From an uncultured Alphaproteobacteria bacterium (GTDB taxonomy: Bacteria; Pseudomonadota; Alphaproteobacteria; Thalassobaculales; Thalassobaculaceae): a DNA stretch of 64,000 bases. Below are positions 35,424 through 45,569 of this stretch, one piece after another (the first letter of the stretch is position 1; each line of letters opens with the position of its first letter). The DNA lies in NCBI GenBank assembly GCA_937776645.1, contig CALMRI010000016.1:1-64000 (forward strand), written 5' to 3'. Under the pieces are notes generated by a model that saw nothing but the letters and a program-made list of their open reading frames with translations, had not been told where the DNA came from and ran no database searches. Both the position numbers and the translations under genes were made by a program.

Positions 35424-36875
35424 ATGCGCATTCTTGCTCGAGCGTCGGCGACGCTTGTCTGTCTTACCACGTTGGTCGCCTGCGGCGCCGAACCCTTCGA
35501 GGTTCAAGAGGGGTTTTTCGGTGGGGTGGCGGCGGATGAACCCCGCGCTGCGTTGATCATGCGTGATGTATTGGTTGAGGGCGGGCGCGCAACCGATGCC
35601 GCGGTGGCCGGTTATTTTGCGCTGTCGGTAACCTTGCCGTCGTCGGCCGGGTTGTCGGCAACCGGATCATGCGTGGTGTTTGATCCCTTGTCCGAGCGGT
35701 ACGAGCGGCTGGATTTTCCGGCGCTGCCGTCCGCGGATCAGGGCGCGGTGATAGCTCTGCCCCTGGCGCCACGGGCGATGTTTGCGTTGCATGCTCGCTA
35801 TGGCCGTCTGCGGTTTGAGCAATTAGTCACCGGGGCCGAACATCTGGCTCGATTTGGTGAGCCGGTCTCGGCTCGATTGGCCGCCGATCTCAGTTGGGTC
35901 GGTCCGACGATGTTGCAGGATCCGACCTTGGCTGTGGTGTTCGGGCGTCAAAGTGGTGGGGTTTTGGGCCGGGGTGAGACGCTGACACAAATAGATCTTG
36001 GCACCACATTGGGTCGTCTACGGCGCGCCGGCGTGGGTGATCTCTATGTCGGGTCGATGTCACGCAGCTTTGCCGCCGCAGTCAAAGCGGCCGGCTACGC
36101 CATTGATATCAAAAATCTACGCACGGCGCTGCCGCGATGGAGCGATGCCGTGGGCTTCGAGCATCGCAATCACAATTGGGTGGTGGTCGGAGCCGATCCG
36201 TCGGCCGGCCGGCAGGCTTCGTCAATGCTGGCAGGGCTGTTCAAGAAAGGCGACTGGGGCGGGAGTGATGGACTTGGCCGGGCCAGACTGATGGCGAAGG
36301 CGGCCCAGGAGTTTGGCGCTCAAGCCGGGGTGTCTGTGCGTCCGGACGTCCCCGGCGCCACCAGCTTCATGGCGGTCGACCAGGTTGGGCAAATGGTTGC
36401 CTGCGCGATCGGAATGGGCCGTCCCTTCGGTCTCGGCAAGACCGCGTCCGGGACCGGCATCGTGCTGCGCTCCGCCAAGGTAGCGGGGCCGGCGTCGGCC
36501 TTGGCGGTAATCGCTGGGAATAAAAACGCCTGGCAGGTTCATTTGGGCGCCACGGCCGGCGGTGGCAAGGTGGCGCTTTCGGCGCTGCTGCAACCAGTGC
36601 TCGATCAATTCGAAGGTGATCGGTCGAGTGCCGAGGCGGTAAAAGCGCCGCGCACTTACCCGGACCCGGCCGCCGATACGATCTATGTCGAGCAAGTCTG
36701 GGGTGCCGAAGCGCACTCCGCCCTGGCGAAGACCGGGCTTGGCGTGAAGACGATACCGTCGCTGGGGCGTGCAGCGCTGTTGCGCTGTGTGGATGGTTTG
36801 TCGAAAGAGGCGGAAAATTGCGATATCGCCGGTGATCGACGAGGCGGCGGTTTAGTGCTTTTCGAGAGGGATTAG
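35424..36875 (+). CDS. Gamma-glutamyltransferase-like lipoprotein, degenerate active site
   Basis: This 483-residue protein starts at the ATG at 35424. The N-terminus MRILARASATLVCLTTLVAC is a lipoprotein signal (lipobox LVAC). The GGT fold is recognisable: GRATDAAVAGYFALSVTLPS, GSCVVFDP and ATSFMAVDQVGQMVACAIGM. Aligned to E. coli GGT TTHYSVVD, the nucleophilic Thr position (first T) is Ala here (ATSFMAVD), and the SPGGS loop reads TAGGG. Autocleavage and transferase activity are therefore doubtful. It is probably a membrane-anchored binding or inactive homologue. A class I aminotransferase gene starts 2 bp after its stop. Confidence 0.75.
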   Translation: MRILARASATLVCLTTLVACGAEPFEVQEGFFGGVAADEPRAALIMRDVLVEGGRATDAAVAGYFALSVTLPSSAGLSATGSCVVFDPLSERYERLDFPALPSADQGAVIALPLAPRAMFALHARYGRLRFEQLVTGAEHLARFGEPVSARLAADLSWVGPTMLQDPTLAVVFGRQSGGVLGRGETLTQIDLGTTLGRLRRAGVGDLYVGSMSRSFAAAVKAAGYAIDIKNLRTALPRWSDAVGFEHRNHNWVVVGADPSAGRQASSMLAGLFKKGDWGGSDGLGRARLMAKAAQEFGAQAGVSVRPDVPGATSFMAVDQVGQMVACAIGMGRPFGLGKTASGTGIVLRSAKVAGPASALAVIAGNKNAWQVHLGATAGGGKVALSALLQPVLDQFEGDRSSAEAVKAPRTYPDPAADTIYVEQVWGAEAHSALAKTGLGVKTIPSLGRAALLRCVDGLSKEAENCDIAGDRRGGGLVLFERD

Positions 36876-36877
36876 AA

Positions 36878-38032
36878 ATGGTTTTGAAGGTTGCAGGCAG
36901 GGGATTATTGGTCCCGCCATTCATCGTCATGGACGTTATGCAGGCCGCCGCCGATCGAGAGGCCGAAGGCTCGGATGTCCTGCATCTTGAGGTCGGGCAA
37001 CCCTCGACAAGCGCACCGCGCGGGGTGATCGACGCTGCGAAACGCGCCTTGGACCAGGATAAGCTTGGTTACACCATGGCATTCGGTCTGCCAAAGCTTC
37101 GTGAGTGCATCGCCGAGCATTATCGGGCCTGGTATGGCCTCGAGGTGCCGGTTAAGCGGATTGCCGTGACCAAAGGGTCCTCGGCAGGTTTTTTGTTGAG
37201 TTTTTTGGCTGCCTTCGATGCTGGCGACCGGGTGGCGATGGTTTCGCCCGGCTATCCGGCCTATCGCAACATCCTAATCGCGTTGGGTGTCGAGCCGGTG
37301 CTCATGCTCTCAGGCCCAGAGCACCGATTCCAGCCTACCCCGGCGCTGCTCGATGCGCTGGACCGGCCGGTCGACGGCTTAATCCTGGCCAGTCCCTCCA
37401 ACCCGACCGGCACCATGGTCGGCGCCGAGGAGATGCGGGCTCTCACCGACTATTGCCTGGCCAAGGGTATCCGTATGATCTCGGACGAGATCTATCACGG
37501 AATCGGTTTTAGGACGCCTTGGGTTTCAGCGCTGGAATCCGATCCGAACGCCTTGGTGATCAACAGTTTCTCCAAATATTTCTCGATGACCGGTTGGCGG
37601 CTTGGTTGGATGGTCGTGCCGCCGGACATGGTGCGGGTCATCGAATGCCTGGCGCAAAATATGTTCATTTCCTCGCCGACGCTATCGCAGCATGCGGCGA
37701 TTGCGGCGTTCGACTGCCATGAGGAATTGGCGACCAATGTTCAGCGCTATAACCGCAACCGTGAGGTGCTCCTAAATGAGCTGCCGAAAGCCGGATTGCC
37801 CGATCTGGCACCGGCGGATGGCGCGTTTTACGTCTATGCCAATGTTGCCGAGATCACCAATGACAGTGTCGATTTTTGCCGCCGGATGCTGAGCGAGATT
37901 GGCGTGGCCTGCACGCCAGGCGTCGATTTCGATCCTGACCGGGGCCATGCGAGCATTCGATTTTCATTCGCCGGCCTGACGGAGGATATGGTTGAGGCGT
38001 GCCGGCGCATGAAGGTTTGGATCAAGCCTTAG
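36878..38032 (+). CDS. Class I/II PLP aminotransferase (aspartate/aromatic type)
   Basis: This 384-residue aminotransferase has LEVGQPSTSAPRGVIDAAKR near the N-terminus, ILASPSNPTGTMVGAEEM (substrate and PLP Asn), SDEIYHGIGF (PLP Asp/Tyr), and the Schiff-base K233 in INSFSKYFSMTGWRLGW. The C-terminal Arg that binds the substrate carboxylate is in HASIRFSFAG. The ATG lies 2 bp after the GGT-like stop and its Shine-Dalgarno (GAGGGA) is within that gene, so the two are co-transcribed. The keto-acid specificity is unknown. Confidence 0.9.
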   Translation: MVLKVAGRGLLVPPFIVMDVMQAAADREAEGSDVLHLEVGQPSTSAPRGVIDAAKRALDQDKLGYTMAFGLPKLRECIAEHYRAWYGLEVPVKRIAVTKGSSAGFLLSFLAAFDAGDRVAMVSPGYPAYRNILIALGVEPVLMLSGPEHRFQPTPALLDALDRPVDGLILASPSNPTGTMVGAEEMRALTDYCLAKGIRMISDEIYHGIGFRTPWVSALESDPNALVINSFSKYFSMTGWRLGWMVVPPDMVRVIECLAQNMFISSPTLSQHAAIAAFDCHEELATNVQRYNRNREVLLNELPKAGLPDLAPADGAFYVYANVAEITNDSVDFCRRMLSEIGVACTPGVDFDPDRGHASIRFSFAGLTEDMVEACRRMKVWIKP

Positions 38033-38113
38033 CAGGCTGTTGGATTTGCCCAAGGCCGCGAGAGAATTCTGGCCAAGAGATTAATCGTCGCGTAATTATT
38101 CAAGCTGAAAAGC

Positions 38114-38152
38114 AAGGCGCCGACCGAGCCAGCTAGGCTCGATCGGCGTCTT
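38114..38152. terminator. Bidirectional hairpin between convergent aminotransferase and rne genes
   Basis: A 17-bp stem (38114-38130 with 38136-38152; one G:U and one mismatch) with a five-base AGCTA loop lies between convergent genes. As read on the minus strand it is followed by GCTTTTC, so it should mainly end the rne transcript. On the plus strand the trailing GATCTCTC is less T-rich. Confidence 0.75.
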
Positions 38153-38210
38153 GATCTCTCAAAACGAACGACGCGGTGTGTCCCGGCCGAAGCCGAGGCT
38201 GCTAACAGCG

Positions 38211-40907
38211 TTAGGACAACAACCGGTTCCACCAACCCTTGCGCGAGGGTTGCTCGGGGGTGGCGTCTTCGCTGACCACGGCGTCGCCGGTTCCATTGGT
38301 TTCCTCGGCCATCGTGGCGACTTCGGGTTCGATAGTTGGCTCAATGGCCGGCTCGATCGCGACCGGGGCCTCGGTGACTGCCGGTTCGACAACCACTTCG
38401 GGCGCAGTGGCAACGGGGTCGGGTTGTGGTTCGGGTTCCACGACCGAGGCCTCTACCGAGCTTTCCTCCTTCCGCCGCCGGGGGCGCCGGGGGCGCTTGG
38501 CGGCGGGTATTTCCTCCGCAGGAGCATCTCCTCCTGGGGTGTTGGCCGCGGCGGTGCTGTCTTGGCTTTCCGTTTCAAGGGTGCTTGTTTCAAAGACATC
38601 CGTTTCAGGCGGGCTCACGTCGCCGGCCTTACCGTCACCCTCTGCCCTGTCCTCAGCCTCCCCTTCAACCTCGTTGCCGTTCGCATCTTCAGTCCGAGGT
38701 CGCCGCGCCCGCCGCCTTCCGCCGCGTTTGCCGCGCCGGCGCCGTCGTTTCGTGCCATCATCGTCCTCGCCGCCGTCATTGTCTTCGGCGGACGGATCCT
38801 CACCTGTGGCCGCATCGTCCGACGTGACGTCGGCGGATAGGGCATCCCCGGTGGCGGCGCTGTCGGTTTTGGCTTCGCTGTTTTGCGGGCTCCGCTCGGA
38901 ACGCCGCCGCCGCCGTGGCCGTCGGTCCGATTGTGTGTCGTCGTTATCGGCCACCTGAACCCCCGCCTCATTACCGGCCTCATCCTCGATATCGTCGTCA
39001 TCCTCGATGACGGTGACTTTATGGGCACCTATAGCTTCGAGAACCGCGTTGCGTTCACTGGCGGTCTTGGTGCCTAGTCGATCGATCCGATGTTCCGGAG
39101 CCACCAGCGTGTCGTCCGGCTGCAACGATACCCGAAAGGCGTAGCGCTTCTCGGCCGATGCCAGGACATCGCGCTTGTTGTTCAGAATATAAAAGCCGAT
39201 CGCCGCCGGGACATGCACGACGATTTCCGAAGCCTGTTGCTTGAGGCCTTCGTCTTCAATGTTGCGCAACACCTGAAGCGCGGCGGAATCGATCGAGCGC
39301 ACCCGCCCGGTGCCTTCACAATGGGCGCAGGGTTGAGTGCTGGCCTCGGCGACACTAGGCCGCAATCGTTGACGCGACAGTTCCATCAAGCCGAACTGGC
39401 TGATCCGACCGAGTTGAATGCGGGCCCGGTCGGTCTGGACCATGTCCTTCATCCGACGCTCGACCGCGTATTGGTTGCGTGATTCGTCCATGTCGATGAA
39501 ATCGATGACGATCAGGCCGGCCAAGTCTCGCAGCCGCAGTTGCCGGGCAACCTCGTCGGCTGCTTCCAGGTTGGTCTTTAACGCCGTCTCTTCAATGTTG
39601 CGCTCTCGGGTGGAGCGGCCCGAGTTGACGTCGACGGCGACTAGCGCCTCGGTCTGGTTGAGCACAATATAGCCACCGGATCGTAGCTGAACCGTCGAAG
39701 AGTAGATGGCGTCGAGCTGGCTTTCCACCTGAAAGTGGTGGAACAGCGGTACCCCGCCATTGCTGAATGGCTGCACCCGGCGTGCATGGCTGGGCACCAA
39801 CATCTTCATGAAGCCCTTGGCGATGCGATAACCTTCTTCGCCTTCGACCAGAACTTCATCGATATCGCGGGTGTAAAGATCGCGAATCGAGCGTTTGATC
39901 AGATTGGCTTCTTCGTGCACCAGGCAGGGCGCGGCGGATTCCAATGTCAGTTTGCGGATTTGATCCCAGAGCCGCAGCAGATATTCGTAATCGCGCTTAA
40001 TCTCGGTTTTCGTGCGCTGACTGCCGGCGGTGCGCACGATAACGGCCATGTCCTTGGGCACATCCAGGCCTTCAACGACCTGCTTCAGGCGCTTTCTGTC
40101 GACCAGGTTGGTGATCTTGCGGCTGACACCGCCGCCGCGCGGCGTGTTAGGCATCAGGACACAGTACCGACCGGCCAGCGACAGGAAGGTGGTCAGCGCC
40201 GCGCCCTTGTTGCCGCGTTCCTCCTTGACCACTTGGACCAGCATGATCTGCCGGCGGGTGACGACTTCTTGAATCCGGTAGCGACGATGCGAGGGGCGCC
40301 GTGAAGGGCGCTCCGAACGGGACCGGCTTCTCGGACCGGTCTCGGCCTTGGCCGAAGACTCAGTCTCACCGCCGTCTTGGCCATCACCTTGCCCGTCGGC
40401 GTTACTCTCATCCGAGTGGTTCGGCGCGTCGCTGTTTCGAGACGCCTCGTCTGCATCGCCTTCGGGCGCGGCCTGATCGACGGCGTCTTCGTGGTTGCCG
40501 TCCTGGCTTTCGTCTTGATCACCGGCCGAATCCTCAGCGTCATCATCGGATTGGCCTGTCGAGTCGTCCGAATTGTCGTCGGCCTGATCGTCGAGGTCGT
40601 CGTCCAGGTCCCGGGCCGCGTTGGCTTCCTGCTCTGCCATCAAGGCCTCGCGGTCTTCCATCGGGATCCGGTAATAGTCGGGATGGATTTCGTTGAAGGC
40701 TAGGAAGCCATGGCGATTGCCGCCATATTCAATGAAAGCCGCCTGCAGCGAAGGTTCGACCCGGGTAACCCGGGCGAGGTAAATATTACCCTTGAGCTGT
40801 TTGCGGTTGGCGGTCTCGAAGTCGAAGTCTTCGACTCGGTTTCCGCTTGTCATAACCACCCGCGTCTCTTCCTGCTGGGTGGCATCGATAAGCATTCGCT
40901 TGGTCAT
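38211..40907 (-). CDS. rne: Ribonuclease E
   Basis: This 898-residue RNase E/G family endonuclease is the core of the degradosome. The catalytic half has the S1-type start KRMLIDATQQEETRVVM...GNIYLARVTRVEPSLQAAFI, the DNase I-like catalytic Asp in ALVAVDVNSGR and IVIDFIDMDE, and the Zn-link PCAHCEGTG. Between residues ~97 and ~200 the S1 region is interrupted by a very acidic (D/E/S) insert and then an Arg/Ser-rich stretch, common in alphaproteobacteria. The C-terminal half is a low-complexity scaffold with Arg-rich patches and ends PSRKGWWNRLLS. It is likely autoregulated through its leader (see 40908-41544). Confidence 0.95.
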   Translation of the reverse strand: MTKRMLIDATQQEETRVVMTSGNRVEDFDFETANRKQLKGNIYLARVTRVEPSLQAAFIEYGGNRHGFLAFNEIHPDYYRIPMEDREALMAEQEANAARDLDDDLDDQADDNSDDSTGQSDDDAEDSAGDQDESQDGNHEDAVDQAAPEGDADEASRNSDAPNHSDESNADGQGDGQDGGETESSAKAETGPRSRSRSERPSRRPSHRRYRIQEVVTRRQIMLVQVVKEERGNKGAALTTFLSLAGRYCVLMPNTPRGGGVSRKITNLVDRKRLKQVVEGLDVPKDMAVIVRTAGSQRTKTEIKRDYEYLLRLWDQIRKLTLESAAPCLVHEEANLIKRSIRDLYTRDIDEVLVEGEEGYRIAKGFMKMLVPSHARRVQPFSNGGVPLFHHFQVESQLDAIYSSTVQLRSGGYIVLNQTEALVAVDVNSGRSTRERNIEETALKTNLEAADEVARQLRLRDLAGLIVIDFIDMDESRNQYAVERRMKDMVQTDRARIQLGRISQFGLMELSRQRLRPSVAEASTQPCAHCEGTGRVRSIDSAALQVLRNIEDEGLKQQASEIVVHVPAAIGFYILNNKRDVLASAEKRYAFRVSLQPDDTLVAPEHRIDRLGTKTASERNAVLEAIGAHKVTVIEDDDDIEDEAGNEAGVQVADNDDTQSDRRPRRRRRSERSPQNSEAKTDSAATGDALSADVTSDDAATGEDPSAEDNDGGEDDDGTKRRRRRGKRGGRRRARRPRTEDANGNEVEGEAEDRAEGDGKAGDVSPPETDVFETSTLETESQDSTAAANTPGGDAPAEEIPAAKRPRRPRRRKEESSVEASVVEPEPQPDPVATAPEVVVEPAVTEAPVAIEPAIEPTIEPEVATMAEETNGTGDAVVSEDATPEQPSRKGWWNRLLS

Positions 40908-41544
40908 TTAACATAAACTCCGGAATGCCCGTCCTGGCGCCTGGTCGAGGCATCGTCGCGCCGCGAGGCCAAAAGGCGGTCGCGCGTTGAGTCCGATGCG
41001 CGGACTGGGCCACGGGCGTCATGTTGGATGTTGAGCGCCGGGTATGGGTGCTTAACCACCCATCCCTGCGGAAAATCGTGTCGCGTCCGCACCCCGAATG
41101 CCAGGGTCCCACACATTGGGGATTAGACGACAACGCGTTCGCGGCGACCCTCTTTTTCCCGTGATCCACGGGGAGGTTCGGCCAGTCGATTGCCTTGTCA
41201 TATGCGCGCGTCACGTCAGGACCTCGTCCTTAGGTGTCCACAGATAGGCTGTTTGCTTCTCTGAGAAGTCGTAATTTTACAGGATACGGGTCGGAACCCG
41301 CGTATTTCGGCCACTATTGGTTCGATATCAAATGAACATAGCGATTTTGGTGGGCCTTAACAATCTTTTAGTTCGCCATTTGATCGAACTTTCGGGACTT
41401 GGGGGCGGGGCGTGTCGCCATTTATGAAAAAATTGATAGTTTGCGCGAAGCTAACGTTATAGTAATCTGATTCTAAGGATTAATTTTGCATTGGGTTATT
41501 CCGTTCGGTGTAAGCCCGCAGACCAACACAGGATCTCGGCGTTC
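40908..41544. promoter_or_regulatory. Divergent rne/amiC intergenic region with inverted repeats
   Basis: These ~640 bp carry no gene. An imperfect inverted repeat pairs 41320-41334 with 41377-41389 (13 bp: GTTCGAT(AT)CAAATG against CATTTGATCGAAC, one 2-base bulge, 42-base spacer). A small hairpin lies at 41284-41305 (ATAC GGGT, loop CGGA, ACCC, bulge GC, GTAT). A weak promoter for amiC could be TTGATA (41433-41438) and TATAGT (41458-41463), spacing 19. RNase E genes commonly have long regulated leaders, so part of this may be rne 5' UTR. Confidence 0.45.
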
Positions 41545-42888
41545 ATGCAGCCTCGCCTTGCACCATCGTCCGGTGAGAAAACACACTTGCGACGGTTGGT
41601 CGTCGGCTTCGGCGTTCTCGTCGCTTTCCTGCTCTTGCAAGCCCCGGTTATGGCGCAGACTCGGGTTTTGGGGAAAACCCCCAGTGTGGCGCTATCCGCC
41701 ACAACCACCGGCAAGACCACGATACTCGGCCTCAGGATTGGCGTTCACGGCTCGAAGACCCGGATCGTCATGGATATGGATGGCCCGGTACGGTTTCGCA
41801 GCTTCGCGCTGGCCGATCCCTATCGGGTCGTGCTTGACCTGCCGGAAGTTGATTTCAATTTGACGGTGCCGAGGCTAATCCAAAAGACCGGCGGCGTATT
41901 CGGCTACCGGTTCGGCTTGTTCGAGCCTGGCACGTCGCGGGTGGTGATCGATCTGGCGGAGCCATGGATTATCGCGGCGACTTTTGAATTACCGGCACGC
42001 AACAACCGTGGTCACCGGTTGGTTATCGATCTACAAAAGGTCAGTCGGTCGGCATTTCTGGCCGCGTCGGCGCAATCGGTCAGGGCCCGCATCGAGGCGC
42101 GCCGACGGGCGCCGCAGCCCGACCGGATCAAGTCCCGGTCTGTTGGAGCGCCAAACCCCAAAACGCCAAATCTGGGGGCACCGACGCGCGAAAAGAAAAA
42201 GCGGGTGATCGTCCTTGATCCAGGCCATGGCGGTGCCGATCCGGGCGCGATCGGTGCATCGGGAATTTATGAAAAGACGGTCGTTTTGGCGGCGGCCCGC
42301 ACCCTCAAAAGAGTATTGGAGGCTACAGGTCGGTATACGGTTGTCCTGACGCGGGGAGATGACCGATTTCTGCGTCTACGGGAACGGGTAGCGGCGTCCC
42401 GGGCGGTGGATGCGGATCTTTTCATTTCGGTGCACGCGGACTCGATCGCCGACAGCCGATTACGCGGCGCGTCGATCTACACCCTTTCAGAACAGTCTTC
42501 CGACAAGGAAGCTGCCCGACTGGCCGAGCAAGAGAACAAGTCCGATATCATCGCCGGGATGGATTTCAGTGATAAGACACCGGAGGTCACCAATATCCTG
42601 ATCGATCTGGCGCAGCGTGAAACGATGAACCAGTCGGCGCGTTTTGCCGAGTTTCTGGCGGCGGAACTGCGCAGCGCGGTGCGAACCCACCGCCGGGCGC
42701 ATCGGTTCGCCGGCTTTGCAGTTTTGAAGGCGCCAGATGTGCCTTCGGTACTGTTGGAGATCGGTTATCTCTCGAACCCCGAGGAAGAGCGGATGCTGCG
42801 TTCCCGTGCCTTCCAGGAGAAGATCGCGATCGCTGTTCGCCGTGGAATCGATCACTATTTCACCGCTGTGCAATCGGCGGCTCGTTGA
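41545..42888 (+). CDS. amiC: N-acetylmuramoyl-L-alanine amidase with AMIN domain (AmiC-type)
   Basis: This 447-residue periplasmic cell-wall hydrolase starts at the ATG at 41545 and has a signal peptide (LRRLVVGFGVLVAFLLLQAPVMAQ). An AMIN peptidoglycan-binding domain (TRIVMDMDGPVRFRSFALAD to about residue 170) is followed by a basic linker and the Amidase_3 domain: zinc His and Glu in VLDPGHGGADPGAIG and GIYEKTVVL, His in FISVHADSI, catalytic Glu in VLLEIGYLSNPEE. It cleaves the amide between MurNAc and the stem peptide during septation. It is 79 bp upstream of the PBP1A gene, so synthesis and hydrolysis genes are paired. Confidence 0.93.
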   Translation: MQPRLAPSSGEKTHLRRLVVGFGVLVAFLLLQAPVMAQTRVLGKTPSVALSATTTGKTTILGLRIGVHGSKTRIVMDMDGPVRFRSFALADPYRVVLDLPEVDFNLTVPRLIQKTGGVFGYRFGLFEPGTSRVVIDLAEPWIIAATFELPARNNRGHRLVIDLQKVSRSAFLAASAQSVRARIEARRRAPQPDRIKSRSVGAPNPKTPNLGAPTREKKKRVIVLDPGHGGADPGAIGASGIYEKTVVLAAARTLKRVLEATGRYTVVLTRGDDRFLRLRERVAASRAVDADLFISVHADSIADSRLRGASIYTLSEQSSDKEAARLAEQENKSDIIAGMDFSDKTPEVTNILIDLAQRETMNQSARFAEFLAAELRSAVRTHRRAHRFAGFAVLKAPDVPSVLLEIGYLSNPEEERMLRSRAFQEKIAIAVRRGIDHYFTAVQSAAR

Positions 42889-42967
42889 CGGATTGCCTTG
42901 GTGGCAACATATTTGTAACGGAATTTCGACGGGTTAGCCCGTTAGGTTGGATTGAACCTGGGTTAGC

Positions 42968-45529
42968 TTGAATCCCGACGCGGATATCCTATCACGAACT
43001 CCCATCAGGTCCGAATACATGCGCTGGATACTTTACTTATTCTCCCTGCTTTTGATCCTTGGCGCCGGCGCTGCCGGTGCGATCGCATGGGGCTTGTATA
43101 CCTATGGCCAGGGTTTGCCGGATTACGGCCAATTGGCCGACTACGAGCCACCGGTGGTGACCCGAGTCCATGGCGGCGATGGTCGATTGTTGGCCGAGTA
43201 CGCGACCGAACGGCGGGTTTTCGTGCCGATTTCCGCCATGCCGAAACGTATAATCAAGGCGTTTCTCTCCGCCGAGGATAAGAACTTCTATAGCCACTCG
43301 GGCATTGACTTCATCAGCCTAGCCAGCGCCATGGTGCAGAACCTACGCAATCTCGGCTCGAACCGACGCCCGCGTGGCGCCTCGACGATTACCCAGCAGG
43401 TGGCAAAGAATTTTCTGCTAACCAACGAGGTCTCGATCGAGCGTAAGGTAAAAGAGGCGATCCTGGCGTTTCGCATCGAGCGGACGCTTTCCAAGGAACG
43501 GATACTCGAACTGTATCTGAACGAAATCTATTTGGGTTTCGGCTCCTATGGTGTGGCGGCGGCGGCGCTGAACTATTTCGACAAATCCTTGGGCGATCTT
43601 ACCGTCGACGAGGCGGCCTTCCTCGCGGCGCTGCCCAAGGCGCCCAATAACTATCACCCGATCCGTCGCCGCGAAGCGGCAGTCATCCGGCGCAATTGGG
43701 TGATCGAGCAAATGGCGCGCAATGGTTTTATCTCCACCGCCGAGGTGACCGAGTCGCAGGCCGTGCCGCTGATGGTCAAGCCGCGTTCGGCGACGGAATT
43801 CGTCGAGGCCGGCTATTTCACCGAAGCGGTGCGCCGGTCACTGATGAAGCGGTTTGGCCAGGCCGGGGTTTATGGCGGCGGGCTGTCGGTTCGGACCTCG
43901 TTGGACCCTCGTTTGCAACAGATTTCCGATGAATCGCTGCATGCCGGTTTGATGGGCTATGACCGCCGGCATGGTTGGCGCGGCCCGGTCAACCGGATCC
44001 CGGTCGTCGCTGGATGGGGAGATGCCCTCAAGGATCTTGAGCGTCCCCAGGGGATGCTGGCGTCATGGGCAATGGCCTTGATTTTAGTGGTCGAACCTGG
44101 CGCGGTAAAAATCGGTTTCGCCGATGGGAGCCTTGGTCAAATTCCCCTGGCAGAGCTGCGCTGGGCCCGCGCCTGGAAGAAAAACCAGGCGGTTGGGGCC
44201 AAGGTTAAATCCGCCGGCGAAGTGCTGGCCCGAGGCGATGTGGTCTTCGTCGAGTCGGTCAGCGAAAACGCTGATGGTGAACCCTACCCGCCGGGGACCC
44301 ATGGGTTACGGCAAATTCCGGATGTCGGCGGCGCGCTGGTGGCGATCGACCCGCATACCGGACGGGTTCTGGCGATGAGCGGTGGTTGGGATTATGCAAC
44401 GTCCGAGTTCAATCGGGTGACCCAGGCGCGGCGCCAGCCCGGCTCGGCCTTCAAGCCCTTCGTCTATCTCGCCGCCCTGGATAACGGCTTTACGCCGGCG
44501 ACCCTAATTCTGGACGCCCCCTTCGTAATAGACCAGGGACCGGGCCTGGGAAAATGGAAACCGGCCAACTATACGAAGAAATTCTATGGTCCAAGCGCCA
44601 TGCGCATTGGTATCGAGAAATCCCGCAACCTGATGACGGTTCGCCTAGCCCAGACCATTGGTATGGCTCGGGTGAGCGAATATGCCCGGCGCTTTGGCAT
44701 CGTTGACACGATGCCGCCGCAACTCGCCATGTCGCTTGGCGCCGGCGAGACCACTTTGATGCGCATGGCGGTCGGCTACGCGATGCTGGTCAATGGCGGA
44801 AAACGGATCACTCCGAGCTTGATCGATCGGGTGCAGGACCGAAATGGGCGAACCGTGTTCCGTCATGACCAACGGCCCTGCAGCGGATGCAAGGTCGAGG
44901 GATGGAGCAACGCATCGGTGCCGAAAATTCCGGACCTGCGTGAACAGGTGGCGGATCCGACCTCGGCGTATCAGATGGTAAGGATGCTCGAAGGCGTGGT
45001 TCAGCGCGGCACCGGTCGACGCATCGCCTCATTAGGTAAACCGCTGGCCGGCAAAACTGGCACCACCAATGACAATGTCGATACCTGGTTCGTGGGGTTC
45101 TCGCCGGACCTGGTGGTCGGCGCCTATGTCGGGTTTGACACGCCTCGGACCCTAGGCCGCAGGGATACCGGCTCCAATGTCGCGGCGCCGCTGTTCAAGA
45201 GTTTCATGGCCGCGGCTTTGAAGGAGATGCCGGAGATTCCCTTTCGGGCGCCACCGGGGATCATCCACGTCCGCATCAACACCGAGACCGGCGGATTGGC
45301 GCGCCCGGGAGACAAGAACGTCATTCTAGAGGTCTTTAAACCCGGTACCGAGCCGACTGGTGACACGCGGGTAATCGATGGCGGCTACGCGGCCGGTTGG
45401 CCCGGTAATGGAAACACCCTAGGGAATCTCAGTGGGGACGCCAGAGTGAGTAAAGGGGAGCGTAACGGTGACGTCGACGCGGCTGATCTGACGCCGACGG
45501 TTGCGGGCTCCGGACGTGGACTCTATTAA
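42968..45529 (+). CDS. mrcA: Penicillin-binding protein 1A (bifunctional glycosyltransferase/transpeptidase)
   Basis: This protein has 853 residues from the TTG at 42968, or 836 from the ATG at 43019 ([14 protein letters not shown]), which may be the true start. One N-terminal membrane helix is followed by a GT51 domain (catalytic Glu in [33 protein letters not shown]), an OB-like domain, and a transpeptidase with Sxx[16 protein letters not shown], SxN in EKSRNLMTV and KTG in [16 protein letters not shown]. It polymerises and cross-links peptidoglycan at the inner membrane. A small hairpin (ACGGG/CCCGT, 42929-42942) precedes it. prfB follows 40 bp downstream. Confidence 0.95.
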   Translation: MNPDADILSRTPIRSEYMRWILYLFSLLLILGAGAAGAIAWGLYTYGQGLPDYGQLADYEPPVVTRVHGGDGRLLAEYATERRVFVPISAMPKRIIKAFLSAEDKNFYSHSGIDFISLASAMVQNLRNLGSNRRPRGASTITQQVAKNFLLTNEVSIERKVKEAILAFRIERTLSKERILELYLNEIYLGFGSYGVAAAALNYFDKSLGDLTVDEAAFLAALPKAPNNYHPIRRREAAVIRRNWVIEQMARNGFISTAEVTESQAVPLMVKPRSATEFVEAGYFTEAVRRSLMKRFGQAGVYGGGLSVRTSLDPRLQQISDESLHAGLMGYDRRHGWRGPVNRIPVVAGWGDALKDLERPQGMLASWAMALILVVEPGAVKIGFADGSLGQIPLAELRWARAWKKNQAVGAKVKSAGEVLARGDVVFVESVSENADGEPYPPGTHGLRQIPDVGGALVAIDPHTGRVLAMSGGWDYATSEFNRVTQARRQPGSAFKPFVYLAALDNGFTPATLILDAPFVIDQGPGLGKWKPANYTKKFYGPSAMRIGIEKSRNLMTVRLAQTIGMARVSEYARRFGIVDTMPPQLAMSLGAGETTLMRMAVGYAMLVNGGKRITPSLIDRVQDRNGRTVFRHDQRPCSGCKVEGWSNASVPKIPDLREQVADPTSAYQMVRMLEGVVQRGTGRRIASLGKPLAGKTGTTNDNVDTWFVGFSPDLVVGAYVGFDTPRTLGRRDTGSNVAAPLFKSFMAAALKEMPEIPFRAPPGIIHVRINTETGGLARPGDKNVILEVFKPGTEPTGDTRVIDGGYAAGWPGNGNTLGNLSGDARVSKGERNGDVDAADLTPTVAGSGRGLY

Positions 45530-45569
45530 GGGTACGAAAGTCATCGCCTTCTCAGAATCTGGAGTTCCC

